Shown here piece after piece: positions 1 through 6,270 of a stretch of DNA of 18,360 bases. How positions within the stretch are numbered: position 1 is the first letter of the stretch; the number at the start of each line of letters is the position of its first letter. The DNA lies in the NCBI GenBank assembly GCA_039184055.1, contig JBCDBH010000082.1:1-18360 (forward strand), written 5' to 3'. Both the position numbers and the translations under genes were made by a program. This stretch comes from JBCDBH01 sp039184055 (GTDB lineage: Bacteria; Acidobacteriota; Thermoanaerobaculia; Multivoradales; J023). Below the pieces are notes generated by a model, which saw nothing but the letters and a program-made list of their open reading frames with translations, did not search any database and had not been told where the DNA came from.

Positions 1-110
1 CGCAAACAGATTTCGCCTCGTCCCCTGACACCCTGAGAAACCAAATACCCCCCGTGTAGACCCTGGGTCTCGACTATCTTGGGATCGTCGGCATCGGCTT
101 TTCGCCCGTG
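1..110. other. Non-coding left edge with a small dyad
   Basis: No coding region is supported here. The stretch lies downstream of the kinase stop codon. It contains a 13-bp dyad at 58-70 (AGACCC-T-GGGTCT), which could be an operator or a very tight hairpin, and it has no T-run that would make a standard terminator. Two 13-bp elements in it (41-53 and 73-85) recur, each with one mismatch, in the intergenic region upstream of the ECF sigma gene. Whether it belongs to a gene left of the window cannot be told. Confidence 0.4.
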
Positions 111-2261
111 TTAAACGAGCGACCGGGTCAAGAGCATCCGAGCGGTTTCGGCGGCGCCGAGATCCAAGAGCAGCGCGGCGTAGTCACGCTCGACCAAAGC
201 CGTATCGCGGTGATCGGGATCGAGCTCGAGACGCAGAATCCGCAACGTCTCGCCGAAATGAAGCTCGGCCGCCCGGAAACGACCCCGTCGGTGCTCGAGA
301 ATGGCGAGTAGGTGAAGGTTCTTGGCGACGGCGACACTGTCGTCGCCATAGAGCCCACGTCGGTAACCCAACGACTCGTAGATCAGGGGCTCTGCACGAG
401 CGGAGTCGTCCATACCGATCCAAGCGGTCGACAAGCTGCGCAAATTGGTGGCAATGTTGTGCTCGTGGCGCGGTCCCGGTGGCAAGGCACGACGTGCGTT
501 CAGACTCTGCTGATAGAGCTCGGCCGCCTCCTCGTACTTGCCGCGTCGCATGAGAATGGCGGCGAGATTGTTACGAGGTTTGATGACGTCAGTTTCGAGC
601 CCGAGTCGCAGCCGGATATCGATGCTCTCCCGGTACAACGTTTCAGAGGTCTCGAGATCACCGATCTTGTAGTGCACGGAAGCGAGCTCGTTGAGCGCGT
701 GCGCGAGCTTGGGTTCATAGGGGCGCCCGAGATCACGCAGCTCGCCGACCGCGTCATCGAGCACGGAGCTGGCATTGGTGAAATCACCGAGCTCGATATA
801 CACCGTGCCCATGTCGACATACAGCCTCGCGCGCACCTCGGGCTCGGTCTCGAAGGTCGTGTCGAGGGCAACATGGGCCTGGTCGAGCAGGTCGCGAACG
901 GTCGGCTCCTCGCCACCGAGCTGATCGGGCGCCGCGGCGTGAAATTGATCGATCATGAAACCGACGATCTGCTCCGCCCGATCGCGCGCCTGTTCGGTGA
1001 TCCGCAGCTGGATCATGAGCGTGATCGTAAAACCGATCACCAAGAGCACCACCGCCGCGGCGCTCGTCAAGGCCCAACGATGCCGACGCGCCAGCTTGCC
1101 GAGGCGGTAACGCAAATCGCCTTGACGAGCCAAGACCGGTAGACCGTCGAGATGATGTCGGATGTCGTCGGCCAGGCGATCGACCGTTGCATAGCGTTCT
1201 CGAGGCTTCTTGCGTAGCGCCTTGCCGACGATCGCATCGACGTCGCCACTGAGGTGGCGCTTCAAGGTCCGAGGATCACCGTCACGGACCGAGCTCACGG
1301 CTTCGGCTGACAACCATTCGTCACCGATCTCGATCCCTTTGGTGACCACCGAGCTCGGAGGCGGTGGCTCGTGCTCACAAATCGCCACCATGATGTCGAC
1401 CCATCGACGGTTCTCGAGATCGCCGGGAAGACGCCCGGCCAACACCTTGTACAGCACGACGCCGAGCGAATAAACATCGCTCGGCGTTCCGATCGGCTCA
1501 CCCTGTAGCTGCTCGGGGCTGGCGTAGCGGGGCGTCATGGCGACCCCGGCGGTGGTCTCGGTGTTACGCCGGTCGTCGAGCAATTTGGCGATGCCGAAGT
1601 CGAGCAACTTGGGAGTACCCGTCGTGTCGACGAGGATATTGCTCGGCTTGAGATCGCGATGGACCACCAAGCGTTGATGGGCGGCTTGCAAGGCCGCGCA
1701 GACCTGAAGAAAGAGCTCGAGACGCTGTCGCGTGGTCAGACGTTCCTGATCACAGTAGCGATCGATCGGCACGCCATCGACCCATTCCATGACGAAGTAG
1801 GGCACGCCGTCTTCGGTGGTACCGCCATCCAAGAGTCGAGCGATGTTGGGATGGTCGAGCCAAGCCAGGATCTGGCGCTCGGCGTAGAAACGATGCAGCG
1901 CCTCGCGACCGCCGAAGGACGAGCGGACCAGCTTGAGCGCCACCTTCTGCTCGAAGTCTTTCCGTCGGTCGGCGAGGTAGACGGCGCCCATGCCGCCCTT
2001 GCCGAGCAGGCGATCCAAGCGATAGGGACCGATCGTCGTGCCCGGTGGCAGCTCGTCGACCCCCTCGGAGTCGAACGACACGACCGGCTGCTCGATAAAA
2101 CCATCGAGACGCTCTTCGTGAACCAAAAAGGACTCGACCTCACCGCGCAGCTCATCGTCACCCGCGCAGACTTCGGTCAACCAAACGGTCCGGCCGTCAC
2201 GAGGACGCGCACGCGCAGCGTCGAGAATCACTTTGATCCGCTGCCAGCGCTCCGGCTTCAT
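111..2261 (-). CDS. Membrane Ser/Thr protein kinase with TPR tail
   Basis: A 716-residue Hanks-type serine/threonine kinase. Residues 1-60 are a helical leader typical of kinases paired with ECF sigma factors. The kinase domain spans about 79-375, with glycine loop GKGGMGAVY (87-95), ATP lysine K110 in VALK, catalytic HRDLKPSN (201-208), metal-binding DFG (221-223) and the SPE motif (248-250), so it looks catalytically intact. One membrane helix (about 397-419) follows, then tetratricopeptide repeats (about 475-715), probably extracytoplasmic and protein-binding. The ATG is preceded by GGGAG at a suitable distance. It lies 42 bp downstream of the ECF sigma gene on the same strand, so the two are probably co-transcribed. 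In such pairs the kinase is thought to control sigma activity, but the substrate is unknown here. The FHA activator at 4191-6122 is a possible phospho-partner (inference). Confidence 0.95.
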   Translation of the reverse strand: MKPERWQRIKVILDAARARPRDGRTVWLTEVCAGDDELRGEVESFLVHEERLDGFIEQPVVSFDSEGVDELPPGTTIGPYRLDRLLGKGGMGAVYLADRRKDFEQKVALKLVRSSFGGREALHRFYAERQILAWLDHPNIARLLDGGTTEDGVPYFVMEWVDGVPIDRYCDQERLTTRQRLELFLQVCAALQAAHQRLVVHRDLKPSNILVDTTGTPKLLDFGIAKLLDDRRNTETTAGVAMTPRYASPEQLQGEPIGTPSDVYSLGVVLYKVLAGRLPGDLENRRWVDIMVAICEHEPPPPSSVVTKGIEIGDEWLSAEAVSSVRDGDPRTLKRHLSGDVDAIVGKALRKKPRERYATVDRLADDIRHHLDGLPVLARQGDLRYRLGKLARRHRWALTSAAAVVLLVIGFTITLMIQLRITEQARDRAEQIVGFMIDQFHAAAPDQLGGEEPTVRDLLDQAHVALDTTFETEPEVRARLYVDMGTVYIELGDFTNASSVLDDAVGELRDLGRPYEPKLAHALNELASVHYKIGDLETSETLYRESIDIRLRLGLETDVIKPRNNLAAILMRRGKYEEAAELYQQSLNARRALPPGPRHEHNIATNLRSLSTAWIGMDDSARAEPLIYESLGYRRGLYGDDSVAVAKNLHLLAILEHRRGRFRAAELHFGETLRILRLELDPDHRDTALVERDYAALLLDLGAAETARMLLTRSLV

Positions 2262-2303
2262 AGCTTTCTCCCACGGTCGATGCTCACACCCGTGAAGCGC
2301 AAA

Positions 2304-2900
2304 TCAATCTTGTCGTGGTCCATCCTGATCGAGCGCGCGGAGCAACCACAGACGCGCCGTATGCCACTCCCGCTTGACCGTAGTCGGCGAAATTTCGAGA
2401 GTCCGGGCGGTTTCCTCGATCGTCAAACCGCCGAAATAGCGTAGCTCGACGATTCGTGCCTGACGGGGATCCACTTCGGCGAGACTCTCGAGCGCCCGAT
2501 CGAGCGCCACCAAATCAACATCGACATCACGGATACTCGGCCCCCAAAGACCACGAGTATCGAGCTGCTCGTCAAAGCTCAGCTGAGCCGCGTCACCACC
2601 CTTCTTCGCCGCTTTTCGACGCCGTGCGTAGTCGACCAGGATGCGTCGCATGATCACCGCGATGCCGGCAAAGAACTGCGTCCTACCATCCCAGCTCACC
2701 TGCCGGCGGCCGACCAGCCGCAAATACACCTCGTTCACCAAGGCCGTGGGCTCGAGCGTGTGCCCAGGGCGTTCACGCGCCAGATAGCCGCTCGCAATTC
2801 GACGTAGATCGTCCACGACGAGTGGAATCAGGCGTTCCAACGCCTCGGCATCGCCGTCACTCCAGGCGTCCAGGAGCGCGGTGATCTCTTTGGCTTGCAC
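2304..2900 (-). CDS. ECF RNA polymerase sigma factor, TIGR02999-like
   Basis: A 198-residue extracytoplasmic-function sigma factor. Region 2 lies at about 20-100, including the segment E-V-Y-L-R-L-V and the basic stretch R-R-I-L-V-D-Y-A-R-R-R-K that is typical of the acidobacterial/planctomycete TIGR02999 group. Region 4 lies at about 130-190, with the helix-turn-helix G-L-T-I-E-E-T-A-R-T-L-E-I-S-P-T-T-V-K. No anti-sigma gene is adjacent; a TPR kinase follows 42 bp downstream, the usual partner in this group. The start is GTG at 2900-2898 and no good Shine-Dalgarno sequence precedes it. Target promoters cannot be deduced. The family is certain; the subgroup is from memory of its characteristic sequence. 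Confidence 0.93.
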   Translation of the reverse strand: MQAKEITALLDAWSDGDAEALERLIPLVVDDLRRIASGYLARERPGHTLEPTALVNEVYLRLVGRRQVSWDGRTQFFAGIAVIMRRILVDYARRRKAAKKGGDAAQLSFDEQLDTRGLWGPSIRDVDVDLVALDRALESLAEVDPRQARIVELRYFGGLTIEETARTLEISPTTVKREWHTARLWLLRALDQDGPRQD

Positions 2901-2907
2901 GATTCAG

Positions 2908-2936
2908 ATTCTACTCGCACTCGGGTGAAGCACTAA
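2908..2936 (-). promoter_or_regulatory. Possible promoter of the ECF-kinase operon
   Basis: On the minus strand a TAGAAT (2913-2908) resembles a -10 box, and a poor -35 (TTAGTG, 2936-2931) lies 17 bp upstream. If real, transcription would begin within a few bases of the GTG start codon, giving a nearly leaderless mRNA. That would fit the missing Shine-Dalgarno sequence. The -35 overlaps the inverted repeat at 2933-2948. This is weak evidence. Confidence 0.25.
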
Positions 2937-2948
2937 CCCCAAGGTTAG
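2933..2948. promoter_or_regulatory. Inverted repeat, candidate operator or activator site
   Basis: CTAACC-CCAA-GGTTAG is a perfect inverted repeat with 6-bp arms, in the divergent region between the ECF gene and the repeat-protein gene. Its centre is about 134 bp upstream of the start site predicted from the sigma-54 promoter at 3048-3063, inside the usual range for enhancer sites. It also overlaps the weak -35 proposed for the ECF gene, so it could serve either direction. Confidence 0.4.
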
Positions 2949-2955
2949 CAATGAC

Positions 2956-2976
2956 TGCCTCATCGATCGCGAGGCA
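2956..2976. promoter_or_regulatory. Inverted repeat, candidate sigma-54 activator site
   Basis: TGCCTC-N9-GAGGCA is a 21-bp interrupted palindrome with perfect 6-bp arms. Its centre is about 108 bp upstream of the predicted sigma-54 start site, where binding sites for Fis-type activators are usually found. No other function is visible. The link to the FHA activator gene nearby is inference. Confidence 0.4.
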
Positions 2977-3047
2977 CCACGCCCAAATACCCTCCAAACC
3001 CTTCATTCCAAGATAGTTAGAGATTTATTCACAGGCTGTCCAGAAGC

Positions 3048-3063
3048 TGGCACAGCTCCTGCT
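3048..3063 (+). promoter_or_regulatory. Sigma-54 (RpoN) promoter
   Basis: The 16 bases TGGCAC-AGCTC-CTGCT match the consensus TGGCAC-N5-TTGCW at every conserved base except one (C for the first T of the -12 box). The GG (-24) and GC (-12) have the required 10-bp separation. The predicted start site is about 3074, leaving a leader of about 90 bases before the ATG at 3163. Non-coding parts of the other intergenic regions were scanned by eye without finding a comparable match. A sigma-54 activator gene lies next to the gene this promoter would serve. Confidence 0.65.
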
Positions 3064-3162
3064 CTATAGGCCTGCAACGAACCGAGACCTTCCGCCGGCG
3101 GATCGGTCCCCTTGGCAACCCAGAAACGCGAGCCCTTTGGGCGCGCGGCAAGGAGATGACCC

Positions 3163-4104
3163 ATGTCCGCTATGTACCGATTCGTTCGACTTCTCGTTCT
3201 CGTTTTTCTCACCCAAAGTCCGTTGTTCGCCAACTGTATTCCACTCGCCGGCAACGACCTCTGGCACGACTCGGGTGGCACATTCTCACAATGCTTCGAC
3301 ATCGCGATCGATCGCCCGGTCACGTTGCTCCTCGATCTCCACAGCGAAAACGAGGAACGCATCTGGCTCGTGGCTCCAGGTCTCGACAACGCGATGTCAC
3401 GCACCACCGAACATCTCGCCCAGGTGGCCGCGGGCAGCTATCGCATCGTCGTCGAGAACGAACATCCGAGTCGGACCTTGCCGCCCTTCCGGCTGCAGGC
3501 ACGCTCCGCACCCGTACCGCTGTTCCGGAGCGAGAACGACAACGAAACCGAGGTCGATCCCGATCCACCCGCGCCCACGGCCCCACTCCAGAGTCACACG
3601 CGGAGCGAGAACGACAACGAAACCGAGGTCGATCCCGATCCACCCGCGCCCACGGCCCCGCTCCAGAGCCACACGCGGAGCGAGAACGACAACGAAACCG
3701 AAGTCGATCCCGATCCGCCGCCGCCGAGCACGCTGCCTATCGGCCCGTTCTGTGCGAACGTGGCAACCGACGATCACGACGACAGCCTGGTCTGTGCCAC
3801 GCCGTTGACCCCGGGTGTGACCGTCGGTGGCAGGCTCTCCAATCACTGGGGCGATGACCGTGACCGTTTCGCCTTCTCGGTCGAAACGCTCGAGCGCATG
3901 ATCATCTCGCTCGATACCACCACCGAGCTCGATCTGGTCTTGTACGACCATCTCGGCCGCCGACTCGATCAGATCTCGAGCGCCCGGGGTGCGCCGCGGC
4001 TCGTGCGACTCCTGGCACCCGGGTTCTACTACCTGAGTGTCGAAGGAGCGTACGTCGAAGCCGACTACACGGTGCGTGTGGAGGCGTCACACGGCGACTC
4101 GTAG
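3163..4104 (+). CDS. Secreted protein, two PPC-like domains and 25-aa repeats
   Basis: A 313-residue exported protein of unknown function. Residues 1-23 form a signal peptide ending in SPLFA. A small beta-rich domain (about 25-118) follows, then 2.6 tandem copies of a 25-residue acidic, Pro-rich unit starting RSENDNETEVDPDPP (from residue 122), then a C-terminal domain (about 195-311). That last domain has the pattern of bacterial pre-peptidase C-terminal (PPC) domains: D-R-D-R-F-A-F, D-L-V-L-Y-D, L-A-P-G-F-Y-Y-L-S-V-E-G. The N-terminal domain looks like a divergent copy. AGGAG lies 7 bp before the ATG. The gene has its own sigma-54 promoter and intrinsic terminator, so it is probably monocistronic and under the neighbouring activator. 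No catalytic domain is present; a binding or structural envelope role is possible but unproven. Confidence 0.85.
   Translation: MSAMYRFVRLLVLVFLTQSPLFANCIPLAGNDLWHDSGGTFSQCFDIAIDRPVTLLLDLHSENEERIWLVAPGLDNAMSRTTEHLAQVAAGSYRIVVENEHPSRTLPPFRLQARSAPVPLFRSENDNETEVDPDPPAPTAPLQSHTRSENDNETEVDPDPPAPTAPLQSHTRSENDNETEVDPDPPPPSTLPIGPFCANVATDDHDDSLVCATPLTPGVTVGGRLSNHWGDDRDRFAFSVETLERMIISLDTTTELDLVLYDHLGRRLDQISSARGAPRLVRLLAPGFYYLSVEGAYVEADYTVRVEASHGDS
3526..3720 (+). repeat. 75-bp coding tandem repeat, 2.6 copies
   Basis: Copies lie at 3526-3600, 3601-3675 and 3676-3720 (partial). Copies 1 and 2 differ at 2 of 75 bases, both synonymous. The partial third copy differs at 2 of 45 bases. The unit is a multiple of three, so the reading frame is kept whatever the copy number. 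The near-identity at DNA level points to recent duplication and possible length variation between strains. Confidence 0.95.
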
Positions 4105-4138
4105 CGACGCCGGGAACACGTCACGCTTTCGACCCAAC

Positions 4139-4176
4139 GAGGCTCGGATTCATTCTCCGGGCCTCTTTCTTTTGTT
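4139..4176 (+). terminator. Intrinsic terminator of the repeat-protein gene
   Basis: GAGGC-T-CGG pairs with CCG-G-GCCTC (9 bp including one T-G wobble) around the 9-base loop ATTCATTCT, followed directly by TTTCTTTTGTT. It lies 35 bp after the stop codon at 4104. The T-tract is only on the plus-strand side, so it serves this gene and not the convergent activator gene. Confidence 0.85.
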
Positions 4177-4190
4177 CACGATGACCCCGA

Positions 4191-6122
4191 TCAGCCCGCC
4201 GCGGCCAAGCGGTCCTTCAAACCGAGCCGGGCGATCATCCGATGAAGGGAATTGACGTGAATGCCGAGCACGTCAGCGGCGGCCGAGTAATCACCACCGG
4301 TGTCTCGATATGCTCGCAAGACCGCGCTCTTCTTTGCTTCGACCACGGCCTCCTGGAGCTGACCGACCGGCTCCTCGGCCCCGTCGACAACTTCGCCCGG
4401 CAAGTCGGCGGGATGGATCACATCGGTCTCACCCAACACCAGGGCGCGCTCGACTACGTTACCGAGCTCGCGGACATTGCCCGGCCACCCGTAGCCGACC
4501 AAACACCGCCGGGTCGCTGGCGATACGGTCACCCCACGACGACCGAGACGGCGACCATGCAGGGCGAGAAAATGGCGGGTCAACAAGGGGATGTCACCGC
4601 GCCGATGACGCAGAGCCGGTACGTCGAGCTGGATGACCTTGAGCCGAAAGTAAAGATCATCGCGAAACGACCCGTCTTGCACCGCGTTCTCGAGATCTCG
4701 ATTGGTTGCCGCCACCACCCGAACGTCGGCATGAATCGGTCGCGTACCACCGATGCGCTCGAATTGGCGCTCCTGCAGCACCCTGAGCAGCTTGGCTTGC
4801 AGACCGGCGGGGATCTCACCGACTTCGTCGAGAAAAAGGGTGCCTCCTGAAGCGGCTTCGAGCTTGCCGACCTGACGTTGAATCGCGCCCGTGAATGAAC
4901 CTTTTTCGTGCCCGAAGAGCTCGCTTTCGAGCAAGGTCTCCGACAGGGTGGCGCAATTGATCGCCACGAACGGTCCGTCTCCACGCGCGCTCGAACGATG
5001 AATCGCCCGCGCCACCAGCTCTTTGCCCGTGCCACTCTCACCGCGGATCAATACCGTGGTGTCGGCCCGCGCCACTCTGCCGACGAGATCGAGCAGACGA
5101 CGGATACCCGGGCTCTCGCCGACGAGATCGTGTTCGAGCTGTTGGGCGCGGAGTCGTTGATTCTCTCGTTCGAGCCATCGCACATGCTCGACACCTTCGA
5201 GGGCCAACGATGCGATACCGGTCATGCCGCCAAAGAGCTCGAGATCCTGATTGTCGAAGGAAGTGGGCGTATCGCTTTCTCCGTAGAGCACGGCGACCAC
5301 GCCATCGTGTCCGACCACCGGTGTGCACACCACCGACAGATCGCCACCCTCCCACAGAAGCCCTACGCGTTCGGTGACGACCTGGTCGAGAACCGTATCT
5401 TGTGGCGTCCATTCCCCCGAGTCGCTCGCCGTGGCGACCTCGGTCAAGGTTTCGATTCCAGAATCACGCGCCAGCATGGAGACTCGCTGTGCATCGACCG
5501 TTTCCGCCACCGCTCGTACGACCCGCTCACCGAGCTCTTCGAGAGAGCGCAACCCCTGAAGCTCGGTACTCACCCGCAAAAGCACGTTGAGATCCCGCGC
5601 GATCCTCAGCTGTTGCGGCAACGCGGCCGCGACACGGGTGGCGTCGGAATAAAAGAAATCCGTCGGCTCACGAACCACCGTACTGCGGCCGGGGCGCGAT
5701 CGGCCCGGCCGGGAGTGGCCAGGGCGCGATCGGCCCGGCCGGGAGTGGCCTGGCCTGAGATGGCTTGATCTGGAGTGTTGAGGCTGCTCTCGGCCGCGGC
5801 GCGAATCCGTGGCGTGCGCCCCCGAAGTTTCATCGAGAAGAAAAAGGAAAACGGAATTGCCAATGGTCAACAAGTCGCTATGACTCAATCTCTGCTCGAT
5901 CACCGGTCGACTGTTGACAAAAATGCCGTGCCGGCTTCCTAGATCTTTCACCATGAACACGTCAGCGTTCTCGCGCCGGACTTCGACATGCCGTCGCGAA
6001 ACCTCCATGCTCACCAGCTGCAGATCATTGTCTACGTGGCGCCCGATCGTGAAACGTTCGCCGACGAGGCTGAACGTCTCACCCTCCACTGGACCACCGA
6101 TGGCAACCAGTCTCGGATTCAA
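4191..6122 (-). CDS. FHA-GAF sigma-54-dependent transcriptional activator
   Basis: A 643-residue enhancer-binding protein. An FHA domain (about 20-97; G-R at 27-28, S-R-R-H at 42-45, G-S-R-H-G-I-F-V-N at 62-70) should bind phosphothreonine. A basic Ser/Arg/Pro/Gly linker of five pentapeptides (121-147) follows, then a GAF sensor domain (about 175-315). The AAA+ domain (about 332-565) has Walker A GESGTGKE (361-368), sigma-54 loop GSFTGA (408-413; usual form GAFTGA), Walker B GGTLFLDE (426-433) and arginines R487 and R493. A Fis-type HTH (about 609-632) ends the protein. There is no receiver domain, so input probably comes through phosphopeptide and GAF ligand binding. The start is TTG at 6122-6120, four bases after a perfect AGGAGG (6132-6127). 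The adjacent sigma-54 promoter at 3048-3063 is a likely target (inference). Confidence 0.95.
   Translation of the reverse strand: MNPRLVAIGGPVEGETFSLVGERFTIGRHVDNDLQLVSMEVSRRHVEVRRENADVFMVKDLGSRHGIFVNSRPVIEQRLSHSDLLTIGNSVFLFLLDETSGAHATDSRRGREQPQHSRSSHLRPGHSRPGRSRPGHSRPGRSRPGRSTVVREPTDFFYSDATRVAAALPQQLRIARDLNVLLRVSTELQGLRSLEELGERVVRAVAETVDAQRVSMLARDSGIETLTEVATASDSGEWTPQDTVLDQVVTERVGLLWEGGDLSVVCTPVVGHDGVVAVLYGESDTPTSFDNQDLELFGGMTGIASLALEGVEHVRWLERENQRLRAQQLEHDLVGESPGIRRLLDLVGRVARADTTVLIRGESGTGKELVARAIHRSSARGDGPFVAINCATLSETLLESELFGHEKGSFTGAIQRQVGKLEAASGGTLFLDEVGEIPAGLQAKLLRVLQERQFERIGGTRPIHADVRVVAATNRDLENAVQDGSFRDDLYFRLKVIQLDVPALRHRRGDIPLLTRHFLALHGRRLGRRGVTVSPATRRCLVGYGWPGNVRELGNVVERALVLGETDVIHPADLPGEVVDGAEEPVGQLQEAVVEAKKSAVLRAYRDTGGDYSAAADVLGIHVNSLHRMIARLGLKDRLAAAG
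5692..5750 (-). repeat. 30-bp coding tandem repeat (SRPG linker)
   Basis: A 29-bp segment at 5692-5720 is repeated exactly at 5722-5750, a period of 30 bp. A degenerate further copy follows up to about 5780. It encodes the alternating pentapeptides HSRPG and RSRPG in the linker between the FHA and GAF domains of the sigma-54 activator. The unit keeps the reading frame. Confidence 0.9.
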
Positions 6123-6126
6123 GAGT

Positions 6127-6132
6127 CCTCCT
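6127..6132 (-). promoter_or_regulatory. Strong ribosome binding site for a TTG start
   Basis: AGGAGG on the minus strand, four bases before TTG at 6122-6120. No in-frame ATG occurs before the FHA core, so this site decides the start of the sigma-54 activator. Confidence 0.75.
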
Positions 6133-6270
6133 GTCCCAATTTCAAGATCTTACCTCGAATCGCCAAATCCGGACTCATCTGGCGACTTCGAGAAAGCGAA
6201 ACAACAAACCGAAGCCGTTGGCCAACATGTCCATCTCGCCAAAAGCTCGACTCACCCAGTGGAGGATCCG

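Noticed and set aside
312..1142. Long plus-strand open frame (276 codons) opposite the kinase gene
   Set aside because: It is antisense to the TPR/kinase coding sequence, has no recognisable domain, and results from GC-rich codon use on the other strand.
1659..2444. Plus-strand open frame of 261 codons across the kinase start
   Set aside because: It is antisense to the kinase glycine loop and runs into the ECF gene, with no domain and no ribosome site.
3526..3720. Repeats considered as a CRISPR array
   Set aside because: The units are contiguous, 75 bp long, in frame and coding, with no spacers.
3137..3951. Several open frames over the repeat region on both strands
   Set aside because: The 75-bp unit is a multiple of three and lacks stops in other frames, so it stays open in them too. 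Only the 3163 frame has a signal peptide, ribosome site and domain pattern.
6217..6226. GTTGGCCAAC palindrome upstream of the beta-propeller gene
   Set aside because: A 10-bp palindrome is expected many times by chance in a window of this size, and nothing else supports a site.
5914..6270. Upstream extension of the beta-propeller gene
   Set aside because: The extension is antisense to the FHA domain; the signal peptide and GGAGG point to ATG 6271.
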